From: Lachnospiraceae bacterium
GTDB lineage: Bacteria > Bacillota > Clostridia > Lachnospirales > Lachnospiraceae
Direction: 5' to 3'
Assembly: GCA_030531435.1 (NCBI GenBank)
Contig: JAUNNN010000001.1
Span: forward strand, 62,001-126,000
DNA length: 64,000 nt
A program made the translations under genes and the position numbers. Position 1 is the stretch's first letter, and the number at the start of each line of letters is the position of its first letter. Positions 35,188-43,565 of the stretch are shown here, piece by piece. Under the pieces are notes generated by a model, which ran no database searches, was not told the DNA's origin, and saw only the letters and a list, made by a program, of their open reading frames with translations.

Positions 35188-37722
35188 TTAATCAACATAT
35201 GTAACATATTTATTTCCTAAAGAATTAAAGTATGCTGTCGAATCATTAATTCCTTTCTTAAACACTTCTCCTGATAATGGATTATATAAAATAGTGTTTT
35301 TACTATCATATCCTACGATTATTTCTGCATCGCTTCCATTACCTATTGCCATAACAGGATATCCTCTATTTACGTAGTATAAAACACTATCTAAAGAGCA
35401 TCCTGCTAAGTCTAGAACTTCACCATCTATATTTTCATTAAGTACAGAAAGCACTGTTTCCTGTCCCCTAAGTAAAGTATCGACATCTTTATATACTTCT
35501 TTATATTCAAGCATACTCTCAAGACATACTACAACTGGCGTAATACCAGCCATAATCTGCTCTTCTGTTAGTGGGGTAGTATCACTAAATGTTTCAATCC
35601 TTGTCTTTGACTTTCTATTGCCACTTTCCCATATATAATCCATATCTTTATTTACAACAACACCAAACAACTCCTCAGCCCTTACAACAGCAGCAGATGC
35701 ATCTGTATATACATCTTCCATTTCACCCTTTGCATATACAAAATATCTTGATTTATTGTCTCTATCTGTAAATTCAATATTTCTATCTTCCTCATAAAGA
35801 ACTTCCTTCGGAGTAAGAACTTTAACAGAATCGTAGTTTCCTTCCTTTGCAAGGACAATTTGATGCGTTGTTTCCATTTCATCAGTTACAACAGATGTGT
35901 AAATATTGTCATTTGCAGATTCTATATCACTTGTTAATATTTGATCCGGATCAATGTCATAGTATTTTTCTTCTTCATCCTTTGACAGTCTTTCTAAAAC
36001 TATCATCTCATCATTGATTTCAACACCTGAAATGTAAACATTCTCTTTCTCATACTCTTTAAGAATATTTCCCTTTATATCTTCAATAGTAATTTTTCTC
36101 ATAGGAATAATGGTACGTCCCACAGTATCAGTAGTTATATCAGAAATAAGTGCAGTACCATATACAAGATCATTACCAATAAATCCAAGCGGCATAATGA
36201 TATTACCTGCTGGAGCATTCATAACTTCAGGAGTTATTTTATTTAATGAATAGAACTGAAGGCTGTTTAAATCAGCAATTCCATTACCTGTCTGCCATGC
36301 AATAATTGAATTATCATTTGACGAAACAAATCTTGTCTCATCAAGATTTTTAGCAACAGTTTCTGTTTCCTTTGATTCGAGGTTTATACTATAAACCGAA
36401 CTATCAAGAAGCACATACATTTTCCCTCTTGTGTTGATATATGACAGCTTCTCTATATCTTTTTTAAGAATCTCGTATGATTTTCTATAAGGAATAAATA
36501 ACTGTTCCTCAATTGTATTTACAACTGCATCATAATAGTAAAGCGCAACACCAACTTGACCTTCATGGAAACCTCTATTCATATAACCATATACTAAAAA
36601 TGTTACATTTCCTGCTTCATCAATGGACATTACCTTAATATCTGACGCATTATAATTTACTCTCTCGTCATCGTTCTTTTCATCTCTAAAACTGAACACT
36701 CTTGCTATATTTCCTGAACCCGTATTAAAGCTGAATAATGAATTTTCCTGAACAAACGCAACTATTGAATCATTAGGGCTTTCTGATACCTTAACAGGCT
36801 CATTAACTATTCCGTTAATTATTTTATTATTAACAACAGCATTTGACTCGTTGTTAATAATCTGATTCATTGTTCTCTCATATTCCATAAGGTACATTCT
36901 CTCTGTACCTTTTCTTATTCTGAAATATTCCTTAACGTTATACAGTTCATTTTTTATTCTTACTCTGTATAAAAGTTCAATACATGCATTCAGAGAATCA
37001 ATAGAAATAATATTTATATTTTTCTCACCCATAACAATAGGTGCTAATGTTCCCCAGGATAACTGATTATAGCTTGAGTGAATATTTACATATCCATAAC
37101 TTGAGTTATCGCCATAGGCATTTGATTCCATGTATTTCTTTAATTCAGGTGCCTTACCCTGATCAAAGGTTGTCTCTGAAAAATATGTGCAGAAATTAAT
37201 CTTATCTACAAGTGAGAGCTCTGTTGTATTGATGATTCTTGCATAATAATCAATAACGTTACCATCACCATTAGTAAGCTTAATAACAAGCATGTATTCC
37301 TTTTCATCTTCAATTAAATCTTTAAATGTGAATTTTGCCCTAATAATATCATTTTTAAAGTCAAATGATTCAAGATCACCATTTTCAATAAGCCTTTTAC
37401 AATCAAGACTTCTGACTTCATATAATAGCTTGGCAATAGATGTTCCAAATGTATTTATTTCTACATCAAGAGATCTGTCTGCATTGATAGGTGTAATTGG
37501 TCCACGCAAAAAGTTACCCTCCATTTGCATTGTATAACCATGAAGGGCATTAACTTTCAGATTGTCTATATTCATATATACAATGGGAAGTGATGCCGAA
37601 GGCATGTCGGCCGTAAGGTCTGTATTACCTCTGTTAAGAATTCTGCTTATAACTGTAAGTGAAATTAAAAACAGTACTACAAATACGGCTCCCCTAATAA
37701 GAATTAGCCTATACTTTTTCAT
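35188..37722 (-). CDS. Membrane-anchored protein of unknown function with C39-like C-terminal domain
   Basis: 844 residues; not recognised as a named family. A single N-terminal helix (LILIRGAVFVVLFLISLTVISRIL) anchors a large external part. The middle, about 310-600, is beta-rich with repeated short blades (SIDEAGNVTFLVYGYMNRG, YVLLDSSVYSINLES, NNSIIAWQTGNG), suggesting a beta-propeller. The last 120 residues (DLAGCSLDSVLYYVNRGYPVMAIGNGSDAEIIVGYD, NPLSGEVF) look like a C39_2 fold in which the histidine before VGYD is replaced by a Glu/Ile stretch, so it is probably inactive. It overlaps glf by four bases (ATGA), pointing to surface glycan assembly. Confidence 0.75.
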   Translation of the reverse strand: MKKYRLILIRGAVFVVLFLISLTVISRILNRGNTDLTADMPSASLPIVYMNIDNLKVNALHGYTMQMEGNFLRGPITPINADRSLDVEINTFGTSIAKLLYEVRSLDCKRLIENGDLESFDFKNDIIRAKFTFKDLIEDEKEYMLVIKLTNGDGNVIDYYARIINTTELSLVDKINFCTYFSETTFDQGKAPELKKYMESNAYGDNSSYGYVNIHSSYNQLSWGTLAPIVMGEKNINIISIDSLNACIELLYRVRIKNELYNVKEYFRIRKGTERMYLMEYERTMNQIINNESNAVVNNKIINGIVNEPVKVSESPNDSIVAFVQENSLFSFNTGSGNIARVFSFRDEKNDDERVNYNASDIKVMSIDEAGNVTFLVYGYMNRGFHEGQVGVALYYYDAVVNTIEEQLFIPYRKSYEILKKDIEKLSYINTRGKMYVLLDSSVYSINLESKETETVAKNLDETRFVSSNDNSIIAWQTGNGIADLNSLQFYSLNKITPEVMNAPAGNIIMPLGFIGNDLVYGTALISDITTDTVGRTIIPMRKITIEDIKGNILKEYEKENVYISGVEINDEMIVLERLSKDEEEKYYDIDPDQILTSDIESANDNIYTSVVTDEMETTHQIVLAKEGNYDSVKVLTPKEVLYEEDRNIEFTDRDNKSRYFVYAKGEMEDVYTDASAAVVRAEELFGVVVNKDMDYIWESGNRKSKTRIETFSDTTPLTEEQIMAGITPVVVCLESMLEYKEVYKDVDTLLRGQETVLSVLNENIDGEVLDLAGCSLDSVLYYVNRGYPVMAIGNGSDAEIIVGYDSKNTILYNPLSGEVFKKGINDSTAYFNSLGNKYVTYVD

Positions 37723-38828
37723 TTACCAATTTCTGCATTTACAACTTCAAGCGCTCTTGCAACAACCTGGTGCATATCATAGTATTTGTACTCACCAAGT
37801 CTTCCACCAAAAATAATATTTTCTTCCTTATCTGCAAGTTCTTTATATTTTGCAAATAATTCATTATTCTTGTCATCGTTCATTGGGTAATATGGTTCAT
37901 CACCCTTCTTCCATGTAGCTGGATACTCTTTTGTGATGACTGTCTTACCATCTGTTTTAAATTCAAAATGCTTATGTTCAATAATTCTTGTATATGGAAC
38001 TTCATACTCAGTGTAATTTACAACTGCATTTCCCTGATAGTTTTCCATATCAAGAGTTTCTGTTTCGAATCTAAGACTTCTGTATTCGAGTTCGCCAAAT
38101 TTATAGTTATAGAACTCATCAATCATTCCTGTGAATACAACCTTTTTCGCCATAGATGTATATTCTTCTCTCTTTGCGAAGAAATCTTCTGATAGCCATA
38201 CATCAGAACCTTCTAACATCTTTTCAATGATTTTTGTGTATCCACCTTCAGGAATTCCCTGATATTTATCATTAAAATAGTTATTATCAAATGTGAATCT
38301 TACAGGAAGCCTTTTTATAATAAATGCTGGAAGCTCTGTAGCTCTTTTTCCCCACTGCTTCTCTGTATATCCTTCAATTAATTTCTCGTAAATATCTTTA
38401 CCTATGAGACTTATTGCCTGTTCTCTTACATTTTTAGGCTCGCCCTCTAAATTACCAAGCGCTTCTTTTTTCTGCTCCTCAATCTTTGCCTTTGCCTCTT
38501 CTGGAGTATTAACACCCCAAAGGCCATGGAATGTATTCATATTAAATGGCAGGTTATAAAGCTCATCTTTATATCTAGCAACTGGGCTGTTTGTATATCT
38601 GTTAAACTCAACAAATGAATTCATATAATCCCATACTTCTTTATTTGATGTATGGAAAATATGAGCACCATATTTATGAACATTTATACCCTCAACTTCT
38701 TCTGTATAAACGTTTCCACCTATATGATTTCTTTTATCAATTACAAGACATTTCTTTCCTGCTTTTTTAGCCTCGTGAGCAAATATTGCTCCAAATAATC
38801 CTGCTCCAACTATTAAATAATCGTACAT
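37719..38828 (-). CDS. glf: UDP-galactopyranose mutase
   Basis: 369 residues. YDYLIVGAGLFGAIFAHEAKKAGK is the FAD-binding Rossmann start, followed by RNHIGGNVYTEE and HKYGAHIFHTSNKEVWDY, and TEKQWGKRATELPAFIIKRLPVRF in the middle, all Glf signatures. The flavoenzyme interconverts UDP-galactopyranose and UDP-galactofuranose, so the organism is expected to have galactofuranose in a surface glycan. The downstream gene overlaps by four bases. Confidence 0.95.
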   Translation of the reverse strand: MYDYLIVGAGLFGAIFAHEAKKAGKKCLVIDKRNHIGGNVYTEEVEGINVHKYGAHIFHTSNKEVWDYMNSFVEFNRYTNSPVARYKDELYNLPFNMNTFHGLWGVNTPEEAKAKIEEQKKEALGNLEGEPKNVREQAISLIGKDIYEKLIEGYTEKQWGKRATELPAFIIKRLPVRFTFDNNYFNDKYQGIPEGGYTKIIEKMLEGSDVWLSEDFFAKREEYTSMAKKVVFTGMIDEFYNYKFGELEYRSLRFETETLDMENYQGNAVVNYTEYEVPYTRIIEHKHFEFKTDGKTVITKEYPATWKKGDEPYYPMNDDKNNELFAKYKELADKEENIIFGGRLGEYKYYDMHQVVARALEVVNAEIGK

Positions 38829-38874
38829 TTTTTTTCCCTTAGTTTATGTTTTTAATTAATTATTTTTCTGTAAT

Positions 38875-39921
38875 TTAGTGGAATAAGCCTTCGTAATCAT
38901 ACGAAGTAGCGTACTCATACATATGTAAAAGTGTATCAAAATAAGTATCTTTTGTAACCTCTTTTTTACCGTCTCTCATGCACTCATACATGTATTTATT
39001 TATGTCCTGTTTAAAGTGAGAATAGTCTCTGTAATTATTTAAATCAGTGACAATATCATATTCATCCTGGAAATAGAAAATTCTTACATTATCATAATCA
39101 AGAAGCTTATTCATAACTCTCTCAAGAGCACAAATCTCAGGCTCGGCATTACCAAGTCTTACTGAATTATCCCAAAACAGCATACTGTATGGAGATGAAT
39201 AAAGCATAAATGTAATATCAGGACGCGCCTCAATATAAGGAGTTATTGAATCAATAAACACATCTGAATTTTCAAAATATGTATCATATGGTTTCATGTA
39301 AGATGCTGAAATCGGTCTCCTAGATATATATGCACCTCTTGCAGTGTATTTGTCGTATCCATATTTATGAGACCATACATACGCATTATCATCAGAATAT
39401 CCTTCACGAATATTATTAATTATGAACATTGGAAGGTATCTGAAAATAACTGATTTATTCCATATGTAATATGAATCATCAGAAATTTTATCGTTATATA
39501 AATATTCAGGTATAGTTTCAGGGAATTCCTCTGGATCATTTGTAAGTAAGTATGTATCAAATGAAAATACTACATTTTTCACATCTGGCTTTTTAATCAC
39601 TTCATCAAGAATAAGTTTATAATCTGAAAAATGAGCGCCCTGAAGACATATTTTCACTGTAGAATTTCCAAACACTCCATCATTGAACCATGAATCCACA
39701 AAGTTCTCGCTCATTGATGAACCTATTAATACAGTGTCATAGGTAGCATTTTTTGCAACACCAACTAGAGCTGATCTTTCATCTGTCTCTACTGCCTGAA
39801 ACTTTCCAAATGGCATATGATAATGAGAAAATGGATCCACTACAATAACTATGACTGCAAGTAGTATCAAAGTAATTACCGTATATGCAATTGTCTTAAT
39901 GGTATACTGTTTTGTTGTCAT
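38875..39921 (-). CDS. SGNH-like membrane-anchored protein (O-acylation partner)
   Basis: 348 residues with an N-terminal helix (IKTIAYTVITLILLAVIVIVV) and an external SGNH-like domain opening VLIGSSMSENFVDSWF, where the serine of GSS is the candidate nucleophile. HFKQDINKYMY near the C-terminus (SHFKQ) could supply the catalytic histidine. Two bases separate it from the upstream MBOAT gene, the pairing known from AlgI/AlgJ, PatA/PatB and DltB/DltD. It likely takes the acyl group from the MBOAT protein and places it on an extracytoplasmic glycan. Acyl group and acceptor are unknown. Confidence 0.75.
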   Translation of the reverse strand: MTTKQYTIKTIAYTVITLILLAVIVIVVDPFSHYHMPFGKFQAVETDERSALVGVAKNATYDTVLIGSSMSENFVDSWFNDGVFGNSTVKICLQGAHFSDYKLILDEVIKKPDVKNVVFSFDTYLLTNDPEEFPETIPEYLYNDKISDDSYYIWNKSVIFRYLPMFIINNIREGYSDDNAYVWSHKYGYDKYTARGAYISRRPISASYMKPYDTYFENSDVFIDSITPYIEARPDITFMLYSSPYSMLFWDNSVRLGNAEPEICALERVMNKLLDYDNVRIFYFQDEYDIVTDLNNYRDYSHFKQDINKYMYECMRDGKKEVTKDTYFDTLLHMYEYATSYDYEGLFH

Positions 39922-39922
39922 C

Positions 39923-41395
39923 TTAGAAATTCACATATATAAAAGTTGATACTTCAGATAAAGAAATAACGCACCATACAAATAGAATTACTGTTACTAA
40001 AACTGTTTTTGATGATGGTTTAAAATTCTCTATTCTTTCATTTGTATTTTTCATTTTAATACCTGCAAATATAGCAAAAATAAGTATTGCAAGTATAATT
40101 GGAAGTCCTGAATAATATGCCTGTATTTTAGTAAATTCAACAACTAACCACTGAACAAGCTCATATCCCTTTGGTGTAGCCTTGGCAACAAGTTCAACAT
40201 TAACAGGAGTAAACTTAAATGACACAAGCTCCTTAAGAAGCATTAGTGCATTCTCAACATCAGTTGCTCTAAAGAATACCCATGCTACATTTACAAATAA
40301 AAATGTTACAAACCATCTTATAGCCTTTGGCAGCTTTTCTGCATATGGAGAAATAACTCTGTCTATACAGCTTGCAATTCCGTGCATTAATCCCCAGATA
40401 ATAAAAGTTACAGCTGCACCGTGCCATATTCCACTAACAAGAAAAACAATAAGAATGTTTACGTATGTTCTTATTTTACCTTTTCTATTTCCACCAAGAG
40501 GAATATACACATATTTTGTGAAAAATTTTGTAAGAGTGATGTGCCATCTGTCCCAGAATTCACCTATTGATAATGCTCTATATGGAGAATTAAAGTTTAT
40601 AGGAATATCAATATTTAACATCTTAGATATTCCTAATGCCATATCACAAAATCCTGAGAAATCAAAATATATCTGCATCGTATATGAAACCATAACGATG
40701 AGTGCATTAAGCGTACCAAGGCCCTCAACATTTGAAAATCCCCAGTCTGCATAATGTGCAAGAGAATCTGCTATAAGAACTTTCTTTGTAAGACCTAAAG
40801 TAAATGCATAAAGTCCTTTAGAAATATTATCCCAATCAACGCCTATTTCAGATGCCTTATTTATTTCTTTAATAAAATCCTTGGATAAGGCAATTGGTCC
40901 AACTGTAACCTTTGGGAAGAAAAGAACATAAAGTGCATAATCAGTAAAGCTTACTTTTTCAGCATTACCATCTATAGCATCTTTATAAGAATCAACTAAA
41001 AACGAAATCTGAGAAAAAGTAATAAAGCTAATACCAAGTGGCACTATAAGACTTGTGTATGTAAGCTGTGTTCCTGTCAACTCATATAGTGTTACTTCTA
41101 AAAAGAACAGATATTTAAAATAAATAAGCGCCAAAATATTAAGAATAACTCCTAATATCATAAGAGTACGCTTGAATTTCACCTTACTGTATAAAAGATA
41201 TAATCCGTAGTTAATTACAATAGATATTGCTATAGTAAAAAGTCCCCGTAATCCGGCATAGCCATAGAACCACAGAGACATTAAAAGTAGAAACCACTTG
41301 CCGAAGCGGCCGTGGCCTAACTTATTCATCATATGATACCCAATTATTGCAACTGGGAAAAATACTAATACAAAGAAATACGAATTAAAACTCAT
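39923..41395 (-). CDS. MBOAT-family membrane O-acyltransferase (AlgI-like)
   Basis: 490 residues with about eleven membrane helices. The MBOAT signature appears as FWDRWHITLTKFFTKYVYIPLGG and the active-site histidine in SGIWHGAAVTFIIWGLMHG. It moves an acyl group, usually acetyl, across the membrane for O-acylation of extracellular polysaccharide, paired with the SGNH-like protein downstream. Both are embedded in the Glf/nucleotidyltransferase cluster, so a galactofuranose-containing glycan is the likely target. Confidence 0.92.
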   Translation of the reverse strand: MSFNSYFFVLVFFPVAIIGYHMMNKLGHGRFGKWFLLLMSLWFYGYAGLRGLFTIAISIVINYGLYLLYSKVKFKRTLMILGVILNILALIYFKYLFFLEVTLYELTGTQLTYTSLIVPLGISFITFSQISFLVDSYKDAIDGNAEKVSFTDYALYVLFFPKVTVGPIALSKDFIKEINKASEIGVDWDNISKGLYAFTLGLTKKVLIADSLAHYADWGFSNVEGLGTLNALIVMVSYTMQIYFDFSGFCDMALGISKMLNIDIPINFNSPYRALSIGEFWDRWHITLTKFFTKYVYIPLGGNRKGKIRTYVNILIVFLVSGIWHGAAVTFIIWGLMHGIASCIDRVISPYAEKLPKAIRWFVTFLFVNVAWVFFRATDVENALMLLKELVSFKFTPVNVELVAKATPKGYELVQWLVVEFTKIQAYYSGLPIILAILIFAIFAGIKMKNTNERIENFKPSSKTVLVTVILFVWCVISLSEVSTFIYVNF

Positions 41396-41398
41396 TTA

Positions 41399-42310
41399 TT
41401 ACCAAAGTTTTTCTGGATATACACCCTTATCTTTTAAATCCTGAATACTCTTCTCAACAAAAGGCTTGTCTTCCTTATAAGTAACACCAAACCACTTATC
41501 TTCTGATGTTAAAACTTTAACGCTTGCCTTATCTTTTTTAATAAGTTCATCAACAACAAATGGAAGATAACATTCTGCCTTTAACGGATTACTCTCCACC
41601 CCATTTTTCATAAACTCTGTGAATGCCTTATCAAGTTCATTCATAAAGCTCTTTGTGAATCCCCAGAAATTCATTGAAACTGGACAATCTCCAGAAATAT
41701 CTGTGTAGCTCACTTCATCTTCTGTATATGCAGCACCATTTTCTGTTTTAACGATTTTTGTACGTTCAACAATATCAGATAAATAACCATTTTCATCTGT
41801 AGTGCAGACGCCTCTTGAAACAGAGCCATTCTCTGTAAGTGTGTTTTTAAGAGCATATCCAACCATTGCATAACGATATTTATCATCATCTTCATTTGAT
41901 ATTAAATAATCATATATTTTCTGGAACGCTTCCTTACCGTAAAAATCATCTGCATTAATTACTGTAAATGGTCCATCAACAACGTCTTTACAGCTAAGTA
42001 CTGCATGAGCTGTTCCCCATGGCTTAACTCTGCCTTCTGGTACAGAAAAACCATCAGGAATGTTTGTAAGTTCCTGATATACATACTGCACTTCGATATG
42101 ATCTTTAACTATATCTCCAATGCAAGATCTAAAGTCTGGCTCATTTTCTTTCTTTATAATAAAAATAACCTTTTTAAATCCTGCTCTTACTGCATCATAG
42201 ATTGAAAAATCTATAATTTTATTTCCTTCTTTATCTACTGGATCTATTTGCTTAAGTCCACCGTATCTTGAACCCATTCCGGCAGCCATTATTACGAGTA
42301 CTGGTTCCAT
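41399..42310 (-). CDS. Sugar-phosphate nucleotidyltransferase, copy 1
   Basis: 303 residues. MAAGMGSRYGGLKQIDPVDKEGNKIIDFSIYDA is the nucleotide-binding loop of NTP transferases and FTVINADDFYGK the metal-binding segment. It belongs to the same type as the next gene upstream (about half the residues appear shared by eye, including GFSVPEGRVKPWGTAHAV). The substrate is not known. It ends three bases before the MBOAT gene. Confidence 0.83.
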   Translation of the reverse strand: MEPVLVIMAAGMGSRYGGLKQIDPVDKEGNKIIDFSIYDAVRAGFKKVIFIIKKENEPDFRSCIGDIVKDHIEVQYVYQELTNIPDGFSVPEGRVKPWGTAHAVLSCKDVVDGPFTVINADDFYGKEAFQKIYDYLISNEDDDKYRYAMVGYALKNTLTENGSVSRGVCTTDENGYLSDIVERTKIVKTENGAAYTEDEVSYTDISGDCPVSMNFWGFTKSFMNELDKAFTEFMKNGVESNPLKAECYLPFVVDELIKKDKASVKVLTSEDKWFGVTYKEDKPFVEKSIQDLKDKGVYPEKLW

Positions 42311-42342
42311 TATCTCCTCCTAAACTAATGAATGCTGATATT

Positions 42343-43296
42343 TTATAAATCTGAGAATAAATCTTCACCAGAATATTCGTGGGCATCGATTAGTTCTTTA
42401 AAGCTATTTACAACTGTTTCCTTATCTTCTTTGTATGTAACGCCAAACCATGTGTCAGGAGAATCTAATACTTCTACTGAAACCTTATTTTTATTAACAA
42501 GCTCACCAACATATATTGGAAGAAGATATTCGTCCTTTAATATATCACTTGTATTATTTAGGAAATCAACAAATCCATCATTTAATGTACCAATAAAGTC
42601 AGGTGTAAATCCCCAGAAATTCATTGATACAAGTGATTCTGTATCAACTTCCTTACCATCAACCTCTGCTGTTATGCTACCGTCTGCTGCTGTCTTTTTA
42701 ACTATGTTCTTTGTTTCAACAACATCTGTAAGGAATCCGTTATCCATCTTACAAATTCCTCTTGTAACACCACCGTTATCTGATAATGTATTCTTTAAAA
42801 CAAAGCCAGCCATACATAGCTTATTTGGCTCTTCTTTTTTGTAGTTTTTAAGGAAATCATAAACCTTCTGATAAGCAGCCTTTCCATAATAGTCATCAGC
42901 ATTAATTACAGCAAATGGTTCATTTACAACATCTTTTGTAATAAGAATTGCCTGTCCTGTACCCCAAGGCTTTGTTCTATCAGCTGGTACAGAAAAACCT
43001 GCAGGAATATCTTCCATTTCCTGATAAGCATATGCCACTTCTACGCCCTTGCTGGCACAAAGCTTCTCTATTCTTTCACCAATAATTTCTCTGAAATTCT
43101 TCTCTATATCATGACGAATTACAAATACAATTTTTGTGAATCCAGCCTTAATTGCATCATGAATGGAATAATCCATAATAATTTCACCGTTTGGACCAAC
43201 CTGTTCAAGCTGCTTTATTTTACGATTTCCATTTGCATCAGGACTGTCATATCTTGATCCCATGCCTGCTGCCATTATCACTAAACTAATATTCAT
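42343..43296 (-). CDS. Sugar-phosphate nucleotidyltransferase, copy 2
   Basis: 317 residues from ATG at 43296, chosen for the GGAGGGAAGAAA before it; a longer frame has no ribosome site. MNISLVIMAAGMGSRYDSPD is followed by an insert (ANGNRKIKQLEQVGPNGE) relative to the downstream copy, then AVINADDYYGK. The two genes are 32 bp apart and look like a tandem duplication that has diverged. The products may act on different sugar-1-phosphates or form a mixed enzyme. Confidence 0.83.
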   Translation of the reverse strand: MNISLVIMAAGMGSRYDSPDANGNRKIKQLEQVGPNGEIIMDYSIHDAIKAGFTKIVFVIRHDIEKNFREIIGERIEKLCASKGVEVAYAYQEMEDIPAGFSVPADRTKPWGTGQAILITKDVVNEPFAVINADDYYGKAAYQKVYDFLKNYKKEEPNKLCMAGFVLKNTLSDNGGVTRGICKMDNGFLTDVVETKNIVKKTAADGSITAEVDGKEVDTESLVSMNFWGFTPDFIGTLNDGFVDFLNNTSDILKDEYLLPIYVGELVNKNKVSVEVLDSPDTWFGVTYKEDKETVVNSFKELIDAHEYSGEDLFSDL

Positions 43297-43354
43297 TTTC
43301 TTCCCTCCAAAATATATCAATATATCTTATTTCTGCACATTAATAAGCCATTGT

Positions 43355-43383
43355 ATTATACCATTTTTTATTTGTTTTTTCCA
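43355..43383 (-). promoter_or_regulatory. Promoter of the nucleotidyltransferase-MBOAT-glf run
   Basis: Minus strand: TGGAAA (43383-43378), 17-bp spacer, TATAAT (43360-43355) with TG extension, about 60 bp before the start codon. Confidence 0.65.
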
Positions 43384-43418
43384 TTACAATAAGATATATG
43401 TTACTTTCAGTGACACCC

Positions 43419-43515
43419 CGTGGTAAGTACAAAAGAAGAAATGCTTACAGCATTTCTCTGATGCCTCAAAGCCGGCGGGCTCCCACGATATAAAATCGTG
43501 GTAAGTACAAAAGAA
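43419..43515 (-). repeat. Two 19-bp direct repeats following hairpins
   Basis: CGTGGTAAGTACAAAAGAA occurs exactly at 43419-43437 and 43497-43515. On the minus strand each copy reads TTCTTTTGTACTTACCACG directly after a hairpin: GCTCCCGG stem at 43517-43540 and GAAATGC/GCATTTC at 43439-43457. A third hairpin (CCACGAT/ATCGTGG, 43483-43501) lies between them. The 43297-43565 gap otherwise holds only the promoter at 43355-43383. Confidence 0.85.
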
Positions 43516-43516
43516 A

Positions 43517-43540
43517 GCTCCCGGATTAAAACCCGGGAGC
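43517..43540 (-). terminator. Terminator of the isomerase-family gene
   Basis: GCTCCCGG and CCGGGAGC form a strong stem with an eight-base loop and TTTCTTTTGT on the minus strand, 25 bp after the stop codon at 43566. Confidence 0.85.
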
Positions 43541-43565
43541 CTGTATTTTTATTCTATCCTATATC

